From: CAILDB01 sp049695975
GTDB lineage: Bacteria; Patescibacteriota; Minisyncoccia; Phycocordibacterales; GWA1-40-21
DNA length: 12,587 nucleotides
Assembly: GCA_049695975.1 (NCBI GenBank)
Contig: JBAVTE010000019.1
Location: 1 to 12,587 of the forward strand
Reading direction: 5' to 3'
The translations under genes were made by a program, and so were the position numbers. Shown in pieces: positions 1 to 6,503 of the stretch (the stretch's first letter is position 1; each line of letters opens with the position of its first letter). Under the pieces are notes generated by a model. The model did not search any database. It worked only from the letters and a program-made list of their open reading frames with translations, and had not been told where the DNA came from.

Positions 1-54
1 CAAGGGTATGGCTGTTCGCCATTTAAAAAGATACGCGAGCTGGGTTCAAACCGT
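1..54 (+). rRNA. rrl: 23S rRNA, 3' region, exon upstream of intron (partial)
   Basis: This is the part of the 23S peptidyl-transferase region just before helix 93. CAAGGGTATGGCTGTTCGCC and the following ACGCGAGCTGGGTT match the universal 23S core around E. coli 2550-2590. The gene starts outside the window. The conserved sequence breaks after ACCGT (E. coli U2593) and resumes at 649 with CGTGAGACAG, so an intron interrupts it. Confidence 0.95.
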
Positions 55-648
55 CGAGAAGACAAGATTTGTCTTTTTGACAGTTTGAATCCCACGAGAG
101 ATTAATTATTTTCGTTTAAAAGACTCAAATGATAAAAATGAGGATTTTTTTCATGAGTATAAAAGATAGAAGAAACAATCAAATCACGGCGGTCTTACAT
201 TTATTTGTATGATCAAGCTGATTTATATCGGTGGAGTCCATTTAAAAGTGGATAATATCGAGGGAAGTTTGTGAATTTTGTTGAGAATTTTGTTTTTTGA
301 TTTTGCGCTAGTGATGGGGACAGACTCTATATAAAAGAGAACTCTAGTAGCGCATATTTTATCGAGGTGGTAGCTCAAATACAAGAGCGCCCTGTTACAA
401 CAGGGAGGTTGTTGGTTTAAATCCAATCATCTCGACCAAAAATGTTCTTTACAATTGCGGGTTCGTCGTTGGATTGCTGAATCAAGCATTCAATGGGCGT
501 GGGTCAAACCCAAAACCCGCACGAGCTCACTAGTGTGGGCTTCTCAACAAAATTCATAAACACCCGTAGAGACTAAATATCAGCAGTCGCAAGAGCAATC
601 TTGTGATGAAGCTATAGTCCATTGCAATGAGTAATCATTGGTAACAAG
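55..648 (+). ncRNA. Group I self-splicing intron in 23S rRNA (site L2593), no ORF
   Basis: The intron follows U54 and ends in G648, as group I introns do. Core elements are visible. The 5' exon pairs with an internal guide around 80-94 (P1). P4 is GCGGGTT 457-463 with AACCCGC 514-520. The R element GAGACTAAAT (569-578) and S element TATAGTCC (613-620) form P7 with its bulged A. P8 is CGCAAGA 588-594 with TCTTGTG 599-605. P9 is CAATGA 624-629 with TCATTG 635-640. The insertion site, after U2593 in E. coli numbering, is the one used by the Chlamydomonas chloroplast LSU intron. There is no homing-endonuclease ORF. About 350 nt between P1 and P4 is far more than the core needs and contains the tRNA-like element and a GCGCTA/TAGCGC hairpin (305-353). 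Rho-independent and CRISPR-like signals are absent here. Confidence 0.9.
363..438 (+). tRNA. tRNA-like element inside the 23S group I intron (Val-UAC-like, degenerate)
   Basis: A full cloverleaf can be drawn. The acceptor is CGAGGTG 363-369 with CATCTCG 428-434 (7 bp, one G-U), followed by A435 and an encoded CCA 436-438. The D stem is GCTC/GAGC (373-376, 385-388). The anticodon stem is CCCTG/CAGGG, the variable loop AGGTT, and the T stem GTTGG/CCAAT with loop TTTAAAT. It is not a normal tRNA. Three nucleotides instead of two separate acceptor and D stem. The D loop AAATACAA lacks the GG pair. The T loop has U in place of C56. The anticodon loop TTACAA has 6 instead of 7 nt; read as a shortened CTTACAA it would give UAC (Val). 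It sits in the peripheral P2 region upstream of P4. It could be a fossil tRNA, a tRNA mimic used in intron folding or processing, or a real noncanonical tRNA. Confidence 0.6.
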
Positions 649-940
649 CGTGAGACAGGTTGGTCTCCTATCTACTGCAGGCGTTGATTTTTGAGGGGAT
701 TTGTTTTTAGTACGAGAGGACCAAAATGAACGTACCTCTGGTGTGTCTGCTGTCCTGCCAAGGGCACCGCAGAGTAGCTATGTACGGAACGGATAAACTC
801 TGAAAGCATCTAAGAGTGAAGCCGTCCCCAAGATTAGAAATCGTTATGAGACTCCTGGGAGATGACCAGGTTGATAGGTTGTAGCTGTAAGCACAGTAAT
901 GTGTTGAGGCGAGCAATACTAATTAGTCCATTCTTATTAG
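649..940 (+). rRNA. rrl: 23S rRNA, 3' terminal exon
   Basis: The conserved 23S sequence resumes directly after the intron with CGTGAGACAG (helix 93; equivalent of A2602 included). It contains the sarcin-ricin loop AGTACGAGAGGACC at 709-722 and the conserved AAAGCATCTAAG at 805-816. It ends with the GTTGAGGCGAGCAATACTAA block (903-922) that corresponds to the E. coli 3' terminus. The exact mature end is estimated; it should pair with the 5' end of 23S, which lies outside the window. Confidence 0.93.
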
Positions 941-1046
941 GAAATTTAAAAATACACTTTTTTATTGTTTTTTTTCGGTCTGCTGTGTGAAATTAATTTA
1001 GGCAAAAACCTTTTTAATATCACAAATGTTTTTGGTAATTGAACTT
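941..1046 (+). other. 23S-5S spacer, no gene seen
   Basis: This is about 105 nt of AT-rich spacer with long T tracts (958-976). I see no tRNA and no coding sequence. Its last part (1037-1044, AATTGAAC) pairs with GTTCAATT downstream of 5S, so it belongs to the 5S processing stem. Confidence 0.6.
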
Positions 1047-1173
1047 TTAGTTCTGGTGGTTTGTCGCAGGGGTCACACCTGATCTCATTCCGAACTCAGA
1101 AGTTAAGCTCTGTTGAGGCGATGATAGTCCTTTTGGGCAAAAGTAGCTAGCCGCCGGAACTAAGTGTTCAATT
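1037..1173 (+). other. 5S precursor processing stem
   Basis: AATTGAAC at 1037-1044 is the exact reverse complement of GTTCAATT at 1166-1173. It extends 5S helix I across a tiny internal loop (TT opposite GT) into a stalk of 21 pairs. Such stalks are typical RNase III/RNase E-type processing sites; the enzyme is inferred, not seen. Confidence 0.6.
1047..1163 (+). rRNA. rrf: 5S rRNA
   Basis: The conserved 5S core CCGAACTCAGAAGTTAAGC is present at 1090-1108, with TCACACCTGATC before it. Helix I is formed by TTAGTTCTGGTGG (1047-1059) with CCGCCGGAACTAA (1151-1163), 13 continuous pairs including two G-U. The ends are set by this helix and give about 117 nt, the normal 5S size. It follows 23S in the same direction after about 105 nt and is very probably cotranscribed with it; no tRNA is linked to the pair. 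Confidence 0.92.
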
Positions 1174-1175
1174 GC

Positions 1176-1217
1176 AAAACAATCACTGATTATTTAATCG
1201 GTGTTTTCTTTTTTTCA
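1176..1217 (+). terminator. Rho-independent terminator of the 23S-5S unit
   Basis: CACTGATT (1184-1191) pairs with AATCGGTG (1195-1202) around a short T-rich loop, with outer AAAAC/GTTTT pairs. A T-rich run (TTTTCTTTTTTTC) follows. It lies 12 nt after 5S and closes the rRNA unit. Confidence 0.75.
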
Positions 1218-1262
1218 AAAAGAATTGGTCGATAGGACCTCGTGAATATTGTAATTTTCCTA

Positions 1263-1291
1263 TTGGGGGTTTTGTTTTATTTTGATATAAT
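1263..1291 (+). promoter_or_regulatory. Promoter of the 1298 gene, leaderless layout
   Basis: TTGGGG (1263-1268) and a perfect TATAAT (1286-1291) are separated by 17 nt. The ATG is at 1298, only 6 nt after the -10 box, so transcription should start at or next to the ATG. There is no room for a ribosome binding site. Confidence 0.65.
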
Positions 1292-1297
1292 AATTTT

Positions 1298-2065
1298 ATG
1301 TCCTGGGCAACTAGAAGAAAAACAACATATTTAGGTGCGATTATTTTATTTTTTGTTATATTTGTTGGTATTATTTTGTATTTTATTTTTTCCACTACAC
1401 CTACTTGTTTTGACAAAGTTCAAAATCAAAATGAAACGGGTATTGATTGTGGAGGAGTATGCGAGCAACTTTGTCGAGCGGAATATGTGGCACCAAATCT
1501 TCTTTGGACTAGATGGTCAAAAATAAAAGCAACAGGACTTTATAGTATCATTGCATATCTTGAAAATCCAAACATTGGTGTAGGTTCAGATGGTGTAAAT
1601 TATGATTTTAGAGTTTATGATAGAGCTGGTGTTTTGTTGGGTGAAAGGCTGGGTAGAACTTCTATTCCTTCCAATAAAGATTTTGCCGTTTTTGAGGATC
1701 AGTTTAATCTATATGATAAAATTCCGGCTCGAGTAGATTTTGTATTTACCGAAAATATTCCTTGGAAAAAGCTGCAAAGTAAAGAAGAATCTATAACTGT
1801 GATTTCTAAAAGTCCATCAAATATGGATATCAAACCAAAAGTAGATTTTGTCGTAAAAAACGCTTCTCTTTCTGCTATCTATGATATTGAATTTGTGGGG
1901 ATACTTTATGATATTGATGGCAATGCGATAGCTTTTTCTAAAACAAAAATAGACAAAATAGAAGGGCAAAGTGAGAAAAATGCTGTTTTTACTTGGCCAG
2001 AGCCATTTAACAAAGATATTTATAAAATAGAAATTATCTCAAAAGTTCTCTCTCCACTCAAATAA
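1298..2065 (+). CDS. Membrane-anchored extracytoplasmic protein with a Cys-rich DCGG motif
   Basis: A 255-residue protein with a short positive N-terminus (TRRK) and one membrane segment at about 11-31, so most of it should lie outside the membrane. Directly after the membrane there is a four-cysteine block (C37, C51, C55, C59) containing GIDCGGVC, a motif I have seen in other uncharacterised Parcubacteria proteins. The rest looks like two beta-rich repeats of the FxLYD kind: one at about 70-150 and one at about 175-255, the latter with GILYDIDGNAIA and FTWPEPF. The function is unknown; an assembly or surface-binding role beside the cell-wall gene is only a guess. The stop lies 8 nt before the ATG of the RodA-like gene, so the two probably form an operon. 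The start is supported by the promoter 6 nt upstream; no Shine-Dalgarno sequence is present. Confidence 0.85.
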   Translation: MSWATRRKTTYLGAIILFFVIFVGIILYFIFSTTPTCFDKVQNQNETGIDCGGVCEQLCRAEYVAPNLLWTRWSKIKATGLYSIIAYLENPNIGVGSDGVNYDFRVYDRAGVLLGERLGRTSIPSNKDFAVFEDQFNLYDKIPARVDFVFTENIPWKKLQSKEESITVISKSPSNMDIKPKVDFVVKNASLSAIYDIEFVGILYDIDGNAIAFSKTKIDKIEGQSEKNAVFTWPEPFNKDIYKIEIISKVLSPLK

Positions 2066-2073
2066 TTTTCTGT

Positions 2074-3222
2074 ATGTATGTAAGTAATTTTAAAAAACCA
2101 CTTCCGATTATAGGCAAATTAGATATTGACTGGATTTTATTTTTTCCAACCCTTTGTGTTTCGGTTCTCGGACTTCTCACGATGAATTCTTTTGTGGGAA
2201 ACAATACTTATTTTTTTAAACAGACTATCTGGCTTATTATTTCAATAATATCTTTTTTTGTTTTAGCTCTTTTTGATTTTAGATTTTTTAGAAAGACAAA
2301 TATAGTTGTTATTATTTTTGTTTCGGCTTTATTGATGCTTCTTTTTCTTTTTGTCACAGGAAATGTAATGAAGGGAGCTCTTAGTTGGTTTAATTTGGGT
2401 TTGCTTTCTTTTCAACCTGTTGAATTCGTCAAACTAGCACTAATTATTTTGCTTTCAAAGTATTTTTCGAGGAGACATATTGAGATTGCAAACATTCAAC
2501 ATATTATTGTTTCTGGCCTCTATTCTTTTTTTGTTTTTATTTTAGTTTTATTTCAACCAGATTTTGGCTCGGCTTTGATTATTTTACTTATTTGGCTCGG
2601 AATGATTTTGGTTTCTGGAGTTTCCAAGAAACATCTTTTTATTGTTTTTGCATTGGGTATCGTTTCTTTTTCTATTCTTTGGGGGTTTGTTTTACATGAT
2701 TATCAAAAACAAAGAATTGTAAACTTTCTGCACCCACTTGCCGATATTCGTGGAGCAGGATATAGCGCTTATCAATCTACTATTGCTGTAGGTTCTGGTC
2801 AGATACTTGGTAAAGGAGTAGGTTATGGAACACAGTCAAAACTCCAATTTTTACCGGCATATCATACAGACTTTATTTTTGCAGCATATGCTGAAGAATG
2901 GGGTTTTATTGGAGTTGTTATTTTATTTGGTCTTTTCGGTGTAATTCTTGCTCGAATTTTATTCAACGCCTATTATGGGGCGACAAATTTTGAAATACTT
3001 TTTGGGCTCGGACTTTCTGTTTTATTTATGAGTCATTTTATTGTAAATGTTGGAATGAATATTGGGATAATGCCTGTCACAGGTATTACTTTTCCATTTA
3101 TGAGTTATGGTGGTACAAATTTATTTATTTCTTTTTCTGCCCTTGGAATACTTATGGGTATGAGAAAATATAAACGTGCGACACACAAAGATTTGATGGA
3201 GAATGAATTTTTAGGGATTTAA
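2074..3222 (+). CDS. rodA: RodA/FtsW-type SEDS peptidoglycan glycosyltransferase (RodA-like)
   Basis: A 382-residue integral membrane protein of the SEDS family, which polymerises lipid II into glycan strands with a partner class B PBP. About ten hydrophobic segments are visible. Family signatures include SWFNLGLLSFQPVEFVKLAL (about 104-123, the RodA/FtsW FQPSE region), FQPDFGSALI, and RGAGYSAYQSTIAVGSGQ followed by GKGVGYGTQ. LPAYHTDFIFA holds the catalytic-site aspartate D266. FPFMSYGGTN lies near the C-terminus. The N-terminal LDIDWILFF is RodA-like rather than FtsW-like, and the length suits RodA. It follows the 1298 gene by 8 nt without its own promoter or Shine-Dalgarno sequence. Its 3' end lies only 6 nt from the convergent pilin gene, with no clear terminator between. 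FtsW is the main alternative. Confidence 0.9.
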   Translation: MYVSNFKKPLPIIGKLDIDWILFFPTLCVSVLGLLTMNSFVGNNTYFFKQTIWLIISIISFFVLALFDFRFFRKTNIVVIIFVSALLMLLFLFVTGNVMKGALSWFNLGLLSFQPVEFVKLALIILLSKYFSRRHIEIANIQHIIVSGLYSFFVFILVLFQPDFGSALIILLIWLGMILVSGVSKKHLFIVFALGIVSFSILWGFVLHDYQKQRIVNFLHPLADIRGAGYSAYQSTIAVGSGQILGKGVGYGTQSKLQFLPAYHTDFIFAAYAEEWGFIGVVILFGLFGVILARILFNAYYGATNFEILFGLGLSVLFMSHFIVNVGMNIGIMPVTGITFPFMSYGGTNLFISFSALGILMGMRKYKRATHKDLMENEFLGI

Positions 3223-3228
3223 GATTAT

Positions 3229-3690
3229 TTATTCAATACAATTACAGGACCACAGGCTATTTGGGGGAGTTGATCCACATTTTGGATATGGAGTATTTAT
3301 GTTTTCCAATCTAAACATAATTAATGCTTTAACATTAGGTTGCATAGTGCAGTAAGTAGTAATAGATTCATCAGTAAGATATCTATAATAATACTCAGTA
3401 TTATTCAATGGATCTACTAATTTTTGTGGAAGGTATTTTTCAATTATTAAATTTGATAAAAAATTTGGTAGTGTGCTATTGTCTGCATCTACTGGTGGAA
3501 AGTCGCCATTATTATTGGTTTGATACATATTAATAACTGTCTGTAAGGTTTTTATATCCCGAAGTCTTCGAGAGTCTCTTGCTTTTTCTGTTGCTTGATT
3601 TATACTTGCGAGCAACATACTTGCAAACATCATTATGATTGAAATAACTACAAGGAGTTCTATAAGAGTAAAACCAATTTTACTTTTCAT
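3229..3690 (-). CDS. Type IV prepilin-like (pseudopilin) protein
   Basis: A 153-residue protein starting with a classical class III signal: short leader MKSKIG, then FTLIELLVVISIIM. Prepilin peptidase would cut after G6 and methylate F7; the conserved glutamate is E11 (position 5 of the mature protein). The hydrophobic helix runs to about residue 27. ATEKARDSRRLRDIKTLQTVINMYQ is the usual alpha-1 continuation of PulG/PilA-type proteins in CPR. The globular domain has four cysteines in its last part, two in the C-terminal CNC, which could form disulfides. It is likely part of a type IV pilus-like or pseudopilus system; the assembly genes are not in this window. Its ATG overlaps the TGA of the upstream 59-residue gene (ATGA), which fixes the start. 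No Shine-Dalgarno sequence. Confidence 0.9.
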   Translation of the reverse strand: MKSKIGFTLIELLVVISIIMMFASMLLASINQATEKARDSRRLRDIKTLQTVINMYQTNNNGDFPPVDADNSTLPNFLSNLIIEKYLPQKLVDPLNNTEYYYRYLTDESITTYCTMQPNVKALIMFRLENINTPYPKCGSTPPNSLWSCNCIE

Positions 3691-3866
3691 ATTAAAAAAT
3701 AAATAGTTATAGCAATACAGATAATAGAAATAATTATCATTACAATATTTGCACCGTGATTGCTCTTGGCTAAACCGGATTTGATAATTAAATCCATGAC
3801 AAAAGAATTATCACTTTTCGGTGTTCTCATTTCGTTCATTTTAAATTCTTCAAATTCTACTGACAT
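3687..3866 (-). CDS. Small 59-residue tail-anchored membrane protein upstream of the pilin gene
   Basis: An ORF of 59 codons plus TGA. The product starts MSVEFEEFKMNEMRTPKSDN, continues with a polar region containing a short amphipathic piece (VMDLIIKSGLAK), and ends in one hydrophobic segment (about residues 40-59) at the extreme C-terminus. It is probably a C-tail-anchored inner membrane protein; I do not recognise a family. Support for it being real: the stop TGA overlaps the ATG of the pilin gene in the classical ATGA arrangement, and a perfect TATAAT sits 6 nt before its ATG, the same layout as other genes here. The pair is likely one operon. A pilus-linked role is inferred from this coupling only. 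Confidence 0.75.
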   Translation of the reverse strand: MSVEFEEFKMNEMRTPKSDNSFVMDLIIKSGLAKSNHGANIVMIIISIICIAITIYFLI

Positions 3867-3872
3867 GTGTAT

Positions 3873-3901
3873 ATTATATAATCTTTCTAAAATAAGCCTA
3901 A
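3873..3901 (-). promoter_or_regulatory. Promoter of the pilin operon, leaderless layout
   Basis: On the minus strand, TATAAT (3878-3873) is preceded after 17 nt by TTAGGC (3901-3896), a weak -35. The ATG at 3866 begins 6 nt after the -10 box. It is divergent from the secD promoter; the two -35 regions are about 12 nt apart, so a single regulator could affect both. Confidence 0.6.
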
Positions 3902-3912
3902 TTCTTATTTGT

Positions 3913-3940
3913 TTGCAAAAAAGTCAAAAATGTTTATAAT
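3913..3940 (+). promoter_or_regulatory. Promoter of secD-secF, leaderless layout
   Basis: TTGCAA (3913-3918) and a perfect TATAAT (3935-3940) are separated by 16 nt. The secD ATG is at 3949, 8 nt after the -10 box, so the mRNA should begin at or just before the start codon. Confidence 0.7.
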
Positions 3941-3948
3941 GTCCAAAT

Positions 3949-5313
3949 ATGATTAAAAAAAGATTTATAGCCATTGTCCTTATTGTTTTGGCAGGACTCA
4001 TTGGTTTTTTTGTATATTCTACGGAAGTTTCTGGTTCGAAAAAATTTAAACTTGGTCTTGATCTGAATGGTGGAACGGAGCTTGTTTATAAGGCTGATTT
4101 GAGTAAAATCAATCAGGCGGAAATATCCTCCTCAATGAACACTCTTCGAGATGTTATAGAAAAAAGAGTAAATATGTTTGGAGTTTCTGAAGCGACAGTT
4201 CGACTTGAAAGAGTTGGCCTTACAGGAAGTGAGAATGAAGAACGCCTTGTTGTGGAACTTCCAGGAGTTACAGACACGGATAAGGCTATTGAGATGATAG
4301 GAAAGACGCCAGTTTTGGAGTTTAAATTACTTTCAAAAAATGCTACCACGACAGGGGAGTTATCCGCGACTGATTTTGAAGATACGGGACTTACAGGAAG
4401 GTTTTTACAACATTCAGAAATTGTTTTTGATCAAAATACTGGTGCAGCGATGGTTTCAATGCAATTTAATAATGAAGGTTCAACACTTTTTTCAAAAATT
4501 ACAAAAGAAAATGTTAGTAGAGTACTTGCTATTTTCCTTGATGGAGATATAAAATCAATGCCGACAATTAAAGAAGAAATCAATGGTGGTAAGGCTGTGA
4601 TATCTGGCAATTTCAATGGTTCGGCAGGTCTCAAAGAAGCAAAAGCTTTGGTGAGTAACTTAAACCTCGGTGCTTTACCTGTACCTATTGTTCTTATCAG
4701 TACACAAACAATCGGTGCATCTCTCGGGGCTGATGCTATGAACAAAGCTCTTTTTGCAGGTATTTGGGCACTTATCATTATTTCTATCTTTTTGATTATT
4801 TGGTACAGACTACCTGGATTTCTTGCTTGTATTGCACTTCTTGCTTATATCGCTATCAACCTTGCTATATTTAAGCTTATACCTGTGACTATGACATCTG
4901 CCGGTATCGCAGGCTTTATTCTTTCTATTGGAATGGCGGTGGACGCAAACATTCTTATTTTTGAAAGAATGAAAGAAGAATTAAAGAGAGGTAGGGAAGT
5001 CGAAGACGCTGTCAAAGAAGGTTTTGCAAGAGCATGGACTTCCATTCGAGACAGTAACACCTCGAGTATCATCACTGCGATAATTTTGTTTATGTTTTCA
5101 AGTACATCTGTCGTAAAAGGTTTTGCCTTGGTATTTCTTATCGGTGTTATTACAAGTGCATTCACAGCAATCACACTTTCACGATCACTTTTGCTGGCTA
5201 TTAAGCACGACAATGCTGGAAAGTTTTTGAAGTTTTTACTAGGGGGTTCTTTGTCATCCTCTCACTCGGTCTTTGTGGGTTCTGCTAAGCAATCTAATAA
5301 TAAATTAAATTAA
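3949..5313 (+). CDS. secD: Protein translocase subunit SecD
   Basis: A 454-residue SecD, shorter than the E. coli protein (615), as is usual for small genomes. It has an N-terminal membrane helix (about 5-24) and then the SecD signature LGLDLNGG (35-42) at the start of the periplasmic P1 domain. A second periplasmic stretch ends with ALVSNLNLGALPVP. The C-terminal RND-like bundle of about five helices contains IGMAVDANILIFERMKEEL with D332, the conserved membrane region used in proton-driven steps. SecDF assists SecYEG in late export, using the proton gradient to pull substrates outward. The last 25 residues are Ser/Asn-rich and probably cytoplasmic. The stop is 4 nt before secF, so the two are cotranscribed. 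The start is chosen by the strong promoter at 3913-3940 and the N-terminal helix. Confidence 0.96.
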   Translation: MIKKRFIAIVLIVLAGLIGFFVYSTEVSGSKKFKLGLDLNGGTELVYKADLSKINQAEISSSMNTLRDVIEKRVNMFGVSEATVRLERVGLTGSENEERLVVELPGVTDTDKAIEMIGKTPVLEFKLLSKNATTTGELSATDFEDTGLTGRFLQHSEIVFDQNTGAAMVSMQFNNEGSTLFSKITKENVSRVLAIFLDGDIKSMPTIKEEINGGKAVISGNFNGSAGLKEAKALVSNLNLGALPVPIVLISTQTIGASLGADAMNKALFAGIWALIIISIFLIIWYRLPGFLACIALLAYIAINLAIFKLIPVTMTSAGIAGFILSIGMAVDANILIFERMKEELKRGREVEDAVKEGFARAWTSIRDSNTSSIITAIILFMFSSTSVVKGFALVFLIGVITSAFTAITLSRSLLLAIKHDNAGKFLKFLLGGSLSSSHSVFVGSAKQSNNKLN

Positions 5314-5317
5314 TAAT

Positions 5318-6250
5318 ATGCAAATAGTTAAATATAGAAAAATATTTTATTTCTTATCGATAGCGTTATTTACCATTGCAATTGCATCTTTATTTATTTG
5401 GGGACTCAATCTCGGTATTGATTTTAAAGGTGGCACATCGATAGAAGTAGAATATGCAAATGCAAGACCTGATACCTTAGCACTTTCCACAAAATTAGAC
5501 GCACTTACTTTAGATCCGTCTATAAAAGGGCTTTATACTATCACTCCTTACGGTACAAACGGTTATCAGATAAAAATGCGAAATGTGACAGAAATAGAAA
5601 AGAAGGATGTTATTTCTTCTTTGTCTGAGGCCTCAAGCACTGCCGAATTAAAAAGTTTCAATTCTATCGGACCAGTACTTGGACAGGAAGCACAGAAAAA
5701 AGCCTTGGTTTCAATTATTCTTGTAATCTTATTTATCGTTCTTTTTATAACTTTTGCTTTCAGAAAAGTTTCCGAGCCGGTTTCTTCTTGGAAATATGGT
5801 TTGATTACGATAGTTGCACTTTTGCATGATGTTATTCTTCCAATTGGTATTTTTTCAATTCTCGGACACTTTGCAGGGTATGAAGTAGATACACTTTTTG
5901 TCACGGCAGTTCTTGTCATACTTGGTTTCTCTGTTCATGACACTATCGTCGTCTTTGATAGAGTTCGAGAAAACTTGAAAATAAACAGAGAAAACAGAAA
6001 TGCAAAAACATTTGAGACGGTAGTAGGGGAGAGTGTCAATCAAACTATCGTCCGATCCATAAATACATCTCTCACCACAATGCTCGCCGTCCTCGCCGTC
6101 TACTTCCTCGGTCCAGACACCACTCGACACTTTGCCCTCGCCCTCGTTATCGGTGTATTCTTTGGAACTTATTCATCTATCTTTATCGCGTCAAACTTGC
6201 TTGTAACTGTTCAGAAATTTCAAGATAAGAGAAATCTTTTAAAGAAGTAA
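5318..6250 (+). CDS. secF: Protein translocase subunit SecF
   Basis: A 310-residue SecF of normal length. TM1 lies at about 9-30 and is followed by the family signature LGIDFKGGT (32-40). A small periplasmic domain follows (about 45-125), then five membrane helices. GFSVHDTIVVFDRVREN contains D208 and corresponds to the conserved SecF motif usually written GYSLNDSIVVSDRIREN. It forms the SecDF complex with the preceding gene, 4 nt upstream, and has no promoter of its own. No Shine-Dalgarno sequence precedes the ATG (the upstream bases are all A/T). After the stop a 5-bp hairpin (CAAGG/CCTTG, about 6258-6272) lacks a T run and is a poor terminator. Confidence 0.96.
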   Translation: MQIVKYRKIFYFLSIALFTIAIASLFIWGLNLGIDFKGGTSIEVEYANARPDTLALSTKLDALTLDPSIKGLYTITPYGTNGYQIKMRNVTEIEKKDVISSLSEASSTAELKSFNSIGPVLGQEAQKKALVSIILVILFIVLFITFAFRKVSEPVSSWKYGLITIVALLHDVILPIGIFSILGHFAGYEVDTLFVTAVLVILGFSVHDTIVVFDRVRENLKINRENRNAKTFETVVGESVNQTIVRSINTSLTTMLAVLAVYFLGPDTTRHFALALVIGVFFGTYSSIFIASNLLVTVQKFQDKRNLLKK

Positions 6251-6469
6251 AAGCTAGCAAGGTTTAGCCTTGATATTTAGTTATCCACATCCTATCTGTT
6301 TAGTTAACCTTATGGGGTGACACTTTTTATCTATAAAAGAGAACATTAAATAGGGGTAAAAAAGAAAAAAGCCAATTAAGATAAGGCTACTATAAAACAG
6401 AATCGCAAATAACCTTTGTCACCTCTATCAAACAAGAATGTCACCTCATATGGTTAACTGTACACTATC
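6251..6469. repeat. Intergenic region with a 21-bp imperfect inverted repeat
   Basis: AGTTAACC.TATG.GGTGACA at 6302-6322 recurs as its reverse complement at 6439-6459 with 19 of 21 positions matching; 116 nt lie between the arms. An extra partial copy, TGTCACCTC, at 6417-6425 repeats the start of the right arm 22 nt earlier. The interior is A-rich and has no ORF. It may be a small non-autonomous mobile element (MITE-like) or a set of regulator sites upstream of mazEF. I see no clear target-site duplication. Confidence 0.55.
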
Positions 6470-6497
6470 TTGACTATGTATATACAAAGTATATACT
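6470..6497 (+). promoter_or_regulatory. mazEF promoter with two embedded palindromes (candidate operator)
   Basis: TTGACT (6470-6475) and TATACT (6492-6497) with 16 nt between form the best mRNA promoter in the window. The palindrome GTATATAC occurs twice, at 6478-6485 and 6489-6496, separated by AAA, filling the spacer and covering most of the -10 box. MazE-type antitoxins repress their own promoters through such sites, so this is the likely autoregulatory operator. The ATG at 6504 is 6 nt after the -10 box (leaderless). Confidence 0.75.
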
Positions 6498-6503
6498 TAC
6501 TAT

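Noticed and set aside
55..648. Homing endonuclease in the 23S intron
   Set aside because: No open frame of useful length with LAGLIDADG or GIY-YIG motifs occurs on either strand.
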